64,000 bases of DNA, taken from NCBI GenBank assembly GCA_036272195.1, contig DATAZE010000060.1, forward strand, positions 31,446-95,445, read 5' to 3'. The stretch's first letter is position 1; the number at the start of each line of letters is the position of its first letter. The notes beneath the pieces were generated by a model. It had not been told where the DNA came from and searched no databases. It was given only the letters and a program-made list of their open reading frames with translations. The stretch comes from DASXHY01 sp036272195. GTDB lineage: Bacteria > Verrucomicrobiota > Verrucomicrobiia > Limisphaerales > DASXHY01. The position numbers and the translations under genes were made by a program. Shown one piece after another: positions 25,068 through 32,887 of the stretch.

Positions 25068-25464
25068 CGGTAGCCAGATTATTCATAGGAACCCGTTCGA
25101 CCAGATTAATTCATGGGGTCAAGACCGTAGAACGGGAATAATGTGCCATTTATGGTATATTTGTAACCGAAGGTTCCCTCAACGAGAAGTTTTTCTTCGC
25201 GGATTTTTGGAGCTTTTTCTCGCGCATTTTTGAGAAACCCTGCCGGTTACAATTCTCCTGTGGTGGTTACAAATTGACAATCCGAGGCGCTTCGATATTT
25301 TTCACACAATTTCCCGCGCGAGCTTGAAATTCGAAGCGGCGGCTTGTAAAACGGGACTGCGGAATGACATTTGGCACCTCCAACAGGCTGTTCGTGGACG
25401 GCCGGAACAAGAAACGCCGCGAATTTTTTCTACCATAACACAAACCGGAAAACATCCCTGAACT
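25068..25464. other. Divergent promoter region between PTS and sugar symporter genes
   Basis: This 397-bp AT-richer spacer separates the PTS operon from the symporter-kinase pair. It holds three exact GGTTACAA boxes (described separately) and must contain both promoters. No RNA gene or conserved riboswitch pattern was recognised. Confidence 0.6.
25161..25272. promoter_or_regulatory. Three GGTTACAA boxes, two in tandem 20 bp apart
   Basis: Exact copies lie at 25245-25252 and 25265-25272 (same strand, start-to-start spacing 20 bp), and one inverted copy, TTGTAACC, at 25161-25168. Two directly repeated boxes about two helical turns apart are typical of AraC-family binding sites. An AraC-type regulator is encoded at 29538-30449. 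Variants of the box occur upstream of several other genes in this region. Confidence 0.6.
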
Positions 25465-26970
25465 ATGGCAAGCATGACTACCGCGCCGGCCACCGGCACT
25501 TCTCAATCCACTGACGGTCAGAATTATCGCGGACCGTTCGCCATCATGACCACCCTGTTTTTCCTGTGGGGATTCATGACGGTGTTCAACGACATCCTGA
25601 TTCCAAAGTTCAGAGAGGCGTTCACGCTGGATTATTTCCACGCGATGCTAGTTCAGTTCGCTTTTTTCGGCGCTTATTTTGTCGCGTCACTGTTGTATTT
25701 CATCATTTCTGCGACCACCGGGGATCCGATTGCGCGGATTGGCTATAAGAACGGTGTGATCATCGGCTTGTTGATTTCGGCATTTGGCGCGGGCCTCTTT
25801 TGGCCGGCGGCAAACCTGGCTTCGCACTCAGCAAACGGAAGTCTTTCTGCGTATTGGGTATTCCTCGGCGGGTTGTTTGTGGTCGGCATGGGATTCGCCA
25901 TGCTGCAAATTGCCGCGAATCCGTATGTGACCATTCTGGGACCGGAGCGCACCGCTTCGAGCCGATTGAACCTGGCGCAGGCTTTTAACTCGCTGGGAAC
26001 GACCATCGGGCCGCTCATCGGAGGCTGGCTGATTTTTCAATATTTCGCCAAGACCGGTGCGCACGGCGCCGAGTCCGCCAAGATTCCCTACATGATCTTC
26101 TGCACCGTTTTCGTCATCATGGCCGGAGTTTTCTGGGTCATCCATCTGCCACACGTAGGTGAGGGCAAGGCTGAACAGGGTATCGGAGCGCTCAAATACC
26201 CGCACGTGGTGCTCGGCGTGCTGGCCATCCTGATGTATGTCGGCGGCGAAGTTTCGGTGGGCAGCGCCATCATCAATTTCCTCGGCCAGCCGGACATCGC
26301 CGGCATGACGGCGCTCGAGGCGAGCAAGTATGTATCGCTGTTCTGGGGCGGCATGTTGATTGGCCGTTTCATGGGCGCAGTCGAACTGAGCGAGATGAAG
26401 AAGGCGAAGAAACAGGTTGTGCTTATCGCGATTCCCATCCTCGGTTTCCTGTTGTTCTGGATCCTGCGCAGTTGGGATTCGGACCAAAAACATTTCGATT
26501 TCGTGGCCGGCTGGGCGATTGTGAGAAATTATCTGCCGATGCTCGCCTTTTGCTGGCTGTTGTTCCAGTTCGGCAAGGCGATGCCGGGCCGGACGTTGTT
26601 TATTTTTTCGGCGACGATTGTGGCGCTGTTGATCGCGGCGGTCCTGGTAGGCGGCAAAGTGGCAATGTGGTGTGTGGTTGGCGTCGGGCTTTTCACCTCG
26701 ATTGGCTGGCCAAACATTTTCTCGCTGGCGCTGGATAAGATGGGCGTGCTGAAAGGGCAGGTATCATCGCTGCTGGTCATGGCTGTCGTCGGCGGCGCGC
26801 TGTTGCCTCCGCTCCAGGGCAAGATTGCGGATGTCCTTATCGCAAACGGCAACGCGCACGGCTTGCAAATGTCGTTCATCGTGCCGATGATCGCTTACGC
26901 GTACGTGGCTTTTTACGGTTTGGTCGGCCACAAAATCGGACGCAATCGCGAGGTTCCGGTTCCAGCCTAA
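25465..26970 (+). CDS. FucP/GluP-type sugar:H+ symporter (MFS)
   Basis: This is a 501-residue membrane protein of about 12 transmembrane segments. The N-terminal region has FAIMTTLFFLWGFMTVFNDI and FFGAYFVASLLYF, matching the FucP family of MFS sugar symporters, in which the FFLWGF and FxGYF segments are conserved. The conserved AANPYVTILGPERTASSRLN follows. The family imports L-fucose, glucose, galactose or related monosaccharides with a proton. A ROK-type sugar kinase gene starts 16 bp downstream, so uptake and phosphorylation are probably coupled in one operon. The specific sugar is unknown; mannose or glucose released by the nearby mannosidases and GH97 enzyme would make sense. Confidence 0.92.
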   Translation: MASMTTAPATGTSQSTDGQNYRGPFAIMTTLFFLWGFMTVFNDILIPKFREAFTLDYFHAMLVQFAFFGAYFVASLLYFIISATTGDPIARIGYKNGVIIGLLISAFGAGLFWPAANLASHSANGSLSAYWVFLGGLFVVGMGFAMLQIAANPYVTILGPERTASSRLNLAQAFNSLGTTIGPLIGGWLIFQYFAKTGAHGAESAKIPYMIFCTVFVIMAGVFWVIHLPHVGEGKAEQGIGALKYPHVVLGVLAILMYVGGEVSVGSAIINFLGQPDIAGMTALEASKYVSLFWGGMLIGRFMGAVELSEMKKAKKQVVLIAIPILGFLLFWILRSWDSDQKHFDFVAGWAIVRNYLPMLAFCWLLFQFGKAMPGRTLFIFSATIVALLIAAVLVGGKVAMWCVVGVGLFTSIGWPNIFSLALDKMGVLKGQVSSLLVMAVVGGALLPPLQGKIADVLIANGNAHGLQMSFIVPMIAYAYVAFYGLVGHKIGRNREVPVPA

Positions 26971-26986
26971 TTAGGATTCGCCACCG

Positions 26987-28129
26987 ATGTCCGCATACGA
27001 CCAGGACCCGCGAATCGTGATGACGCTCGATGCGGGGGGAACGAGTTTTCGTTTCTCCGCCATGCAGGGCAATAAACCGGTCACGCCGACCTTCACGACG
27101 CCTTCGAACGCAGACGACCTCGACCGTTGTCTGCAAAACATCGTTGAGGGTTTCACGGTGACGAAACAGAAATGCCCGGCGCAACCCGCGGCGATCAGCT
27201 TTGCGTTTCCCGGGCCGGCGGATTATCCGAACGGCATCATCGGTGATCTGCCGAACCTGCCGGCTTTTCGCGGCGGCATTGCCCTGGGACCGATGCTGGA
27301 AGAGGAATTTCGGATTCCTGTTTTTCTGAATAACGACGGCGACCTGTTTGCCTATGGCGAGGCCATCGCCGGGTTTTTGCCTTACGTGAATAGCGAGCTG
27401 GAAAAAGCCTGCAGTCCGAAGCGTTACAAAAATCTTTTGGGCATCACGATCGGAACCGGTTTTGGCGGCGGCATTGTGCGGGACAGCGAACTGTTTGTCG
27501 GTGACAACTCGATCGCTGGTGAAGTGTGGCTGCTGCGGCACAAACTCGCGCCCACGATGAACGCGGAAGAAGGCATCAGCATTCGCGCGGTGCGGCGGAC
27601 CTATGCCGAGCGCGCGGGCGTTCCTTTTGAACAATCGCCCGAACCGAAAGTGATTGCTGAAATCGGCCTCGGCAACCAACCCGGCAACCGTCCGGCGGCG
27701 GTTGAAGCGTTCCGACGGCTTGGTGAAGTGGTCGGCGATGCGCTGGGAAATTCATTAACCCTGATTGATGGGCTGGCGGTCATCGGCGGCGGCTTGTCGA
27801 GCGCGTGGCCGTTGTTTTTGGCAGACACGGTGGCTGAATTAAACGGCCCTTACGTGGGGCCGGGTGGAAATTCGTTTCCGCGGCTTGCTTCGAAAGGATT
27901 CAACCTCCAGGAGCCGGCGGAGATGGAAAAATTTCTTAAAGGCGAAACGCGGGAAATCAAAGTTCCGCGCAGCAAACGCACGGTGAAATATGATCCGTTG
28001 CGCCGCGTGGGAATCGGTATTTCGCGCCTGGGCACCAGCCAGGCGATTGCTGTGGGCGCTTATGCGTTTGCGCTGCGGCGGCTGGATGATTCGGAGCGCG
28101 GAGCATCGCTCCGCACGAACCGCCCGTAA
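26987..28129 (+). CDS. ROK-family sugar kinase
   Basis: This is a 380-residue cytoplasmic kinase. The N-terminal phosphate-binding loop is VMTLDAGGTSFRFSA (residues 11-25). ISFAFPGPADYPNGIIGDLP is the ROK signature around the sugar site, NNDGDLFAYGEA contains the expected catalytic Asp, and ITIGTGFGGGIV is the second phosphate motif. The zinc-binding CxCGxxGCxE motif of many ROK proteins is absent, as it is in some fructokinase-like members. It would phosphorylate the hexose imported by the symporter 16 bp upstream. The last ~12 residues (SERGASLRTNRP) are encoded by a GCGGAGC palindrome of the dispersed type, so the native C-terminus may have been altered by a repeat. Confidence 0.9.
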   Translation: MSAYDQDPRIVMTLDAGGTSFRFSAMQGNKPVTPTFTTPSNADDLDRCLQNIVEGFTVTKQKCPAQPAAISFAFPGPADYPNGIIGDLPNLPAFRGGIALGPMLEEEFRIPVFLNNDGDLFAYGEAIAGFLPYVNSELEKACSPKRYKNLLGITIGTGFGGGIVRDSELFVGDNSIAGEVWLLRHKLAPTMNAEEGISIRAVRRTYAERAGVPFEQSPEPKVIAEIGLGNQPGNRPAAVEAFRRLGEVVGDALGNSLTLIDGLAVIGGGLSSAWPLFLADTVAELNGPYVGPGGNSFPRLASKGFNLQEPAEMEKFLKGETREIKVPRSKRTVKYDPLRRVGIGISRLGTSQAIAVGAYAFALRRLDDSERGASLRTNRP

Positions 28130-28152
28130 AGCTCGCAGAGCAATGCTCTGCG
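28092..28152. repeat. Pair of palindromic repeats spanning the ROK kinase stop codon
   Basis: GCGGAGC-ATC-GCTCCGC at 28098-28114 lies inside the 3' end of the kinase gene, and CGCAGAGC-AAT-GCTCTGCG at 28134-28152 lies in the short gap before the convergent aminotransferase gene. Both are strong stems with 3-base loops and resemble dispersed REP-like hairpins. They may also serve as a bidirectional terminator. Confidence 0.65.
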
Positions 28153-28192
28153 CTCCCCATTTCCAACCGTGTCGTTCGTATAGTGAGATGCT

Positions 28193-29407
28193 TTAATCCC
28201 GCAACTCATCCCGCAACGCGGCCGCCAATCTTTCATATTGCGGCAGCGAATTGTAAAGCTGCGCCGCAATACGCAGCAGGCGCGCGGGTGGCGCAGGCCA
28301 CGATATCATGGGCACTTCGATTCGGTGCTTCCGCCGCAGCGTATTTTGCAACGGTGATTCATTGAATGGCAGGCGGGGCAATTGATCCTTGGCGGCGTCC
28401 GGCAGCGGAATTGCAGCAATCGAACCGATGAATTCTTCCGGACAGGGCTCCGCGACGTCCAAAGTGTCGCACAATATTTTTCTCGCGGCTAAAACCAGCG
28501 CGCGATTCCGCGCCATCACTTCCGGCCAGCCGCCGGGCTGCAATGAGCCGACGAAACGAATCGCTTCGGGCACGCTTAGAAAAGCGGAGGGATCAAATGT
28601 GCCCTGCCAGCCGAACTCCAGGAGAAAGCGCGAGCGATCCTTGCGGCGGGAATTGGCCGCGTGGCTGATGGTGAGCGGGCGAATAAGTTTTTGCCGGTCG
28701 CGACGCACGCGCAGGAACGCCGCGCCTTTCGGCGCGCACAGCCATTTGTGGCAGTTGCCGGTGTAATAGGTCGCGCCGAGTTGCCGCAAATTCAGCGGCA
28801 CCATTCCTGGCGCATGCGCGCCATCCACCAGCGTATCCACGCCGCGCGCGCGCAAGCCTTTTATGATTTTGGCGATGGGCAGAACAATGCCCGTTTGACT
28901 GGTCACATGGTCCACCAGCGCCAGTTTGGTCCGCGAGGTCACGCGTTCCAGAATCGGCGTGATGATTTCATCGGCGTGGCGAAAAGGAAACGGGATATTG
29001 GCGACCACCACGCGCGCGCCGGAACGTTGCGCCACATAGTCGAGGGCATTGCGGCAGGCGTTGTATTCTTGGTTCGTGGTCAGCAATTCATCGCCGCGTT
29101 GAAAAGTGAGCGAGCGCAAAACGGAATTGACGCCGCTGGTCGCGTTGGGAACGAAAACTAAATCGTCCGCGTCCGTGCCGATAAATTGCGCAAGACTTTC
29201 GCGCGCGGCGTCCAGGGCCGGTTCCGCGTCGCGGACAAGAAATTGCAGGGGCTGGCGCTCCATTCGCGCGCGCCACTCGCTTTGAAATTCCAGGACGCGC
29301 CGCGGGCAGGCCCCGAACGCGCCGTGGTTCAGGAAAACAATTTTTGGATCCAGCAGCCAGTGCCGGGGATTGGCGGCGGGTTTGGAAAGGTTGTTCGGAT
29401 TCGGCAC
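28193..29407 (-). CDS. Class V aminotransferase, isopenicillin-N-epimerase-like
   Basis: This is a ~404-residue PLP enzyme. The domain starts at HWLLDPKIVFLNHGAFGACP, continues with VFVPNATSGVNSVLRSLTF and LALVDHVTSQTGIVLPI (the Asp that binds the PLP pyridine nitrogen), and has the PLP lysine in YYTGNCHKWLCAPKGAAFL. This order is that of CefD/NifS-like class V enzymes annotated as isopenicillin-N epimerases in many bacteria; the actual reaction is unknown. The frame stays open to 29674, but that extension reads through the 60-bp interspersed repeat (VARASRPCVS), so the start is placed at the GTG at 29407; the TTG near 29451 is also possible. It is convergent with the ROK kinase gene and shows no clear link to the glycosidases. 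Confidence 0.82.
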   Translation of the reverse strand: MPNPNNLSKPAANPRHWLLDPKIVFLNHGAFGACPRRVLEFQSEWRARMERQPLQFLVRDAEPALDAARESLAQFIGTDADDLVFVPNATSGVNSVLRSLTFQRGDELLTTNQEYNACRNALDYVAQRSGARVVVANIPFPFRHADEIITPILERVTSRTKLALVDHVTSQTGIVLPIAKIIKGLRARGVDTLVDGAHAPGMVPLNLRQLGATYYTGNCHKWLCAPKGAAFLRVRRDRQKLIRPLTISHAANSRRKDRSRFLLEFGWQGTFDPSAFLSVPEAIRFVGSLQPGGWPEVMARNRALVLAARKILCDTLDVAEPCPEEFIGSIAAIPLPDAAKDQLPRLPFNESPLQNTLRRKHRIEVPMISWPAPPARLLRIAAQLYNSLPQYERLAAALRDELRD

Positions 29408-29453
29408 GGGGACACGGTAAATAAAGCCCGTGGGTAAATCATTTAAAATCAAT

Positions 29454-29513
29454 AGTGGCACGGGCGTCTCGCCCGTGAGAATCGAAACACACGGGCGAGA
29501 CGCCCGTGCCACT
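29454..29513. repeat. 60-bp palindromic interspersed repeat, copy B
   Basis: AGTGGCACGGGCGTCTCGCC at the left faces GGCGAGACGCCCGTGCCACT at the right, a perfect 20-bp stem around a 20-base centre. It is the same element as at 21061-21120. It lies between the aminotransferase and AraC genes and creates a false N-terminal extension of the aminotransferase frame. Confidence 0.85.
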
Positions 29514-29537
29514 ACAGCTTTATTCGGAAGGACGCGT

Positions 29538-30449
29538 TTATCCAACGGCGCCGTTTTCCACGGGTTCGGCTTTTTCCATTTCCGGAGCGGCGGAGTATTG
29601 CAACATTTTGGCGCGGTATTCGATGGGAGTCGTCTTGGTGACGCGTTTGAAAACGCGGCAGAAATAGGCGGCATCGCGAAAGCCGCAACGCACGGCGACG
29701 TCTTCCAGTTTGAAATTATAATTGCACAGAAGAAATTTGCTCCGCGCGATCCGGACGTGCGTCAGGTAGTCAATGAACGTCATATGTCCGTGCCGGTGAA
29801 ACACGCGCGAAAGGTGGTTCGGGCTGACGCTGAACGAATGGGCGACCGAATCGCGCGTGATATCATTCTGGTAGCTGCCCTGAAGATAAATGCAAACGCG
29901 TTCGAAAAAGCTTTGTCCGCGATTTTCGGCCTCCGCAGCGGGCGATTCGTGGACAAGCCGCTCGACGCATTGCACGAGCGCGCGGGCGAGGTCGGTAATC
30001 GCCGCCGCTGGTTCCTTGACCGAATATAATTCCAGCATCGCTTCGAGGATATGCGGAATTGGGCCGCTGACGGGCGCAGGCACGGCGAATTTATGGGCGA
30101 CAAGTTGCGGTGTCTTGGGCCCTTTGGCGGAGACGACGCTGACGCCGAGCTGTTTTCTTCCAAACAACAGCGACATCACCTCCACCTTGCGTTCCCACGT
30201 GGGATAATTCCAACAGTTGGGCGGAATGAACAAGGCGCTGCCGGGCCGCAGGCAAACGGTTTCGATTTTGGCGGCCTGTTCAATCTGGTTCTCGTACTCG
30301 CCTTTGAGGGGAATTTCCAGGCGCGGAAAAGTGACAATATGGCTAAAAAGAGGCGGATGCAATTGCCGGCCGCAGACAAAAACGTTTTGCAGTGGACGCC
30401 GGGTCAGGAAGTCCTGCGGCCACCAATCGAGGGGTACGGTCGGTTGCAT
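29538..30449 (-). CDS. AraC-family transcriptional regulator
   Basis: This is a 303-residue protein. The N-terminal ~130 residues form a cupin-like sensor pattern (FPRLEIPLKGEYENQIE; VCLRPGSALFIPPNCWNYPT), as in AraC proteins that bind a sugar. The C-terminal ~90 residues hold two helix-turn-helix motifs: RDSVAHSFSVSPNHLSRVFH and KLEDVAVRCGFRDAAYFCRV, then FKRVTKTTPIEYR, the AraC signature. It sits between two blocks of glycan-utilisation genes and is probably their activator. GGTTACAA-type boxes lie in its own upstream region (30529-30536, CGTTACAA) and in the promoters of neighbouring sugar genes, which fits autoregulation and regulon control. The inducer is likely a mono- or disaccharide released from the target glycan. 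Confidence 0.93.
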   Translation of the reverse strand: MQPTVPLDWWPQDFLTRRPLQNVFVCGRQLHPPLFSHIVTFPRLEIPLKGEYENQIEQAAKIETVCLRPGSALFIPPNCWNYPTWERKVEVMSLLFGRKQLGVSVVSAKGPKTPQLVAHKFAVPAPVSGPIPHILEAMLELYSVKEPAAAITDLARALVQCVERLVHESPAAEAENRGQSFFERVCIYLQGSYQNDITRDSVAHSFSVSPNHLSRVFHRHGHMTFIDYLTHVRIARSKFLLCNYNFKLEDVAVRCGFRDAAYFCRVFKRVTKTTPIEYRAKMLQYSAAPEMEKAEPVENGAVG

Positions 30450-30528
30450 AATTGGATTGGCGACGGCCAGCCCGAAACCGGAATATATTGGCTGTCGATC
30501 GTGTTTGTTCGGTCAAATGGATAATAGA

Positions 30529-30646
30529 CGTTACAAAAGTGAAATAAAAGAGACATTTTTTCGTTTGCGAAATTCGAGTTGAGCTTGCAGCCGAAAGCGA
30601 ACAAGGTAAAGATCCTCTGGTACAACGTTTGCACGACCGGTTACAT
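30529..30646. promoter_or_regulatory. TTACA boxes between the AraC and lipoprotein genes
   Basis: CGTTACAA (30529-30536) and GGTTACAT (30639-30646) lie in the divergent spacer 30450-30697, each one base off the GGTTACAA consensus. They are 110 bp apart, a spacing that could allow looping. The rest of the spacer is AT-rich and held no other recognised signal. Confidence 0.45.
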
Positions 30647-30697
30647 TTAACCCACTGGCTGCCAGTCGAGATTGGAAACAAACAGGAGAAGGTAAAA

Positions 30698-31240
30698 GTG
30701 AGAACTCATCCATTTTTTATCGATTATCGAATACTATTATGCTTGAGCCTCGTTCTTGCGTGCGGATGTTCGCTCTCTAACGCGGATTATAAGGCGATTA
30801 TTAGGAGCGGAGTTAAAACCGTTCCTCATGTAAACGAGATGCAGCAAATGTTCCCAGATTGTTCAATCGATAATTTTATTACCCAGTCCGCATCTCCTGG
30901 GGCGGTGACATGGAACACGGAAGTGCCTTTCGGTGGGAGGTATATTCTTACCTACCAGGTATCCGTTTTTGTGAACTATAGAAATAAGAAAGTAGAAAAA
31001 ACAACTGACCTTCCGACCTTTACGCTGGAAGAAGTAAGCCGAGTGTTCAACGCGACGTCCGAAACCGTGGGCGCAGACTTTAATGCGGATTATCATTTAA
31101 CCCGGTCAGACTGGGAAAAAGTGGTTGCTGCCCACGGCGACTTTTCGGTTATCGGCATTCGGATTGACACCAATCATCCCGTTCCACGATTTGACGATTT
31201 CGTTCAGGCCACTCGAGCAGGTAGACTTTGGGGGAAATAA
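30698..31240 (+). CDS. Lipoprotein of unknown function
   Basis: This is a 180-residue protein. The GTG at 30698 is chosen because a strong AGGAGAAGG ribosome-binding site precedes it at 30684-30692; the frame is open to 30629 without one. The N-terminus (RILLCLSLVLACGCSLSNAD) is a lipoprotein signal with a VLAC-type lipobox. The mature part has no family I recognise; it includes RYILTYQVSVFVNYRNKKVE and ends RAGRLWGK. Base composition is markedly more AT-rich than the neighbouring glycosidase genes, which could mean later acquisition or weak constraint. It lies between the AraC regulator and GH125, so a surface role in glycan capture is conceivable but unsupported. Confidence 0.75.
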   Translation: MRTHPFFIDYRILLCLSLVLACGCSLSNADYKAIIRSGVKTVPHVNEMQQMFPDCSIDNFITQSASPGAVTWNTEVPFGGRYILTYQVSVFVNYRNKKVEKTTDLPTFTLEEVSRVFNATSETVGADFNADYHLTRSDWEKVVAAHGDFSVIGIRIDTNHPVPRFDDFVQATRAGRLWGK

Positions 31241-31294
31241 TTACACAGAGCGGGGGCTAATTTTTTGATGTCAGGAATCTGGAAGAGGCAGACC

Positions 31295-31302
31295 TGTTAC
31301 AA
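31295..31302 (+). promoter_or_regulatory. TGTTACAA box upstream of GH125
   Basis: One base from the GGTTACAA consensus, 136 bp before the GH125 start. The same TGTTACAA form occurs in both arms of the inverted repeat before the porin gene at 8502-8563. Confidence 0.4.
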
Positions 31303-31437
31303 AACTACCATAAAGGATACATCTTTCTGATTGTCCATGGTCCAGTGGGATACCGATGATTTTGCAAAATTGAACGTGTCACGAACGAATCCGCTCGTTA
31401 TTCTCCGGCCACGTTCGTTTCAAACCAATTATCCGTT

Positions 31438-32853
31438 ATGACTCGAAGAGACTTTATTCGCAACACCTCCCTTGCCACCGCCACATTGCTCGTGAGCGCC
31501 CACGCCTGGGCTGAGGACAGCAGTTTTCCCCTGGTGCGCGTTGCGCCCGCGAAACGCAAATTCAGGAGCGAAGCCGTGGAGCGCACGATTGAGCGCGTGA
31601 GATCGTCCATCGGCAACAAGGAAATTGGCTGGATGTTTGAAAACTGTTTTCCGAACACGCTCGATACGACCGTTGATTTTTCAATGGTCGATGGCCGCCC
31701 GGATACATACGTGATTACCGGGGATATTGATGCGATGTGGCTGCGCGACAGTTCGGCCCAGGTCTATCCCTATCTCTCGCTGTTGAAGGAAGATAATCAG
31801 TTGCAGCAATTGGTCGCGGGAGTGATCAATCGGCAGACGCGCTGCATTCTCAAGGATCCTTACGCGAATGCGTTTTACAAGGACGCGACGAAGCGGAGTG
31901 AATGGTCCAGCGATCTCACCGACATGAAGCCGGGCGTTCACGAGCGGAAATGGGAAATTGATTCGCTGTGCTATCCCATTCGGCTGGCGCACGGCTATTG
32001 GAAAGCCACCGGTGATACGGCGCCGTTCGATGAGCAATGGCAGCAGTCGATTGCGCTCGTGTTGCAGACGTTTCGCGAGCAGCAGCGCAAGCACGGCAAG
32101 GGACCGTATCATTTCATGCGCCGGACAGAAACCGCGACAGACACGGTGCCGGGGCGCGGTTACGGGAACCCCGCGAGACCGGTGGGATTGATTTATTCGA
32201 TGTTCCGGCCGAGCGATGATGCGACGATTTTTCCATTTTTGATCCCGTCGAATTTCTTCGCGATGGTCAGCATGCGGCAGGCAGCGGAAATGGTGGAGCA
32301 GTTGCGCAAGGATTCGAACCTGGCCGGGGAATGCCGCGCGCTGGCGGAGGAAGTGGAAAGTGCGCTTCATGAATACTCCGTCGTCAATCATCCGTTTGCA
32401 GGAAAGGTTTATGCGTATGAAGTGGACGCGTTTGGAAATTATTACTGCACGGACGACGGCAACATTCCGAGTTTGCTTTCATTGCCTTACCTGGGCGCGG
32501 TGAAGCCTGGCGAACGGGTCTATCAGAACACGCGCAAAATGTTGCTCTCGGACAAGAACCCTTACTATTGCCTCGGTAGCGCCGGGAAGGGCCTCGGCGG
32601 CCCGCACGTCGGCATGGATATGATTTGGCCGCTCGGCATTATCATCCAGGGCCTTACCGCGCAGGACGACGACGAGATCAAGGAGTGCCTGACGATTCTG
32701 CAGCACACGCACGCCGGGACTGGCTTCATGCACGAAGCCTTCAATAAGAACGACCCGAAAAAATTCACCCGCGCGTGGTTTGCCTGGGCGAATACGATTT
32801 TTGGCGAACTCGTGCTGAAGACATTCAACGAACGTCCCAAGTTGCTGAGTTGA
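31438..32853 (+). CDS. GH125 exo-alpha-1,6-mannosidase
   Basis: This is a 471-residue enzyme. The N-terminus MTRRDFIRNTSLATATLLVS has a twin-arginine pattern (RRDF), so it is probably exported folded by Tat. The mature domain shows the GH125 landmarks: YVITGDIDAMWLRDSSAQVY near residue 100, HERKWEIDSLCYPIRLAHGY, and GKGLGGPHVGMDMIWPLG near the C-terminus. GH125 enzymes are inverting alpha-mannosidases that remove alpha-1,6-linked mannose from mannan or N-glycan cores, and they usually work with GH92 and GH38 enzymes. It is followed 34 bp downstream by GH97 and preceded by the regulatory region with a TTACA box, which suggests a two-gene transcript. Confidence 0.93.
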   Translation: MTRRDFIRNTSLATATLLVSAHAWAEDSSFPLVRVAPAKRKFRSEAVERTIERVRSSIGNKEIGWMFENCFPNTLDTTVDFSMVDGRPDTYVITGDIDAMWLRDSSAQVYPYLSLLKEDNQLQQLVAGVINRQTRCILKDPYANAFYKDATKRSEWSSDLTDMKPGVHERKWEIDSLCYPIRLAHGYWKATGDTAPFDEQWQQSIALVLQTFREQQRKHGKGPYHFMRRTETATDTVPGRGYGNPARPVGLIYSMFRPSDDATIFPFLIPSNFFAMVSMRQAAEMVEQLRKDSNLAGECRALAEEVESALHEYSVVNHPFAGKVYAYEVDAFGNYYCTDDGNIPSLLSLPYLGAVKPGERVYQNTRKMLLSDKNPYYCLGSAGKGLGGPHVGMDMIWPLGIIIQGLTAQDDDEIKECLTILQHTHAGTGFMHEAFNKNDPKKFTRAWFAWANTIFGELVLKTFNERPKLLS

Positions 32854-32887
32854 AATTGACGGTGCGACGGGATTCGGAATTTTTCCA

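Noticed and set aside
28193..29674. Full 493-codon frame as the aminotransferase gene
   Set aside because: The first ~90 codons include the 60-bp palindromic repeat and a basic low-complexity stretch; the aminotransferase domain begins after it.
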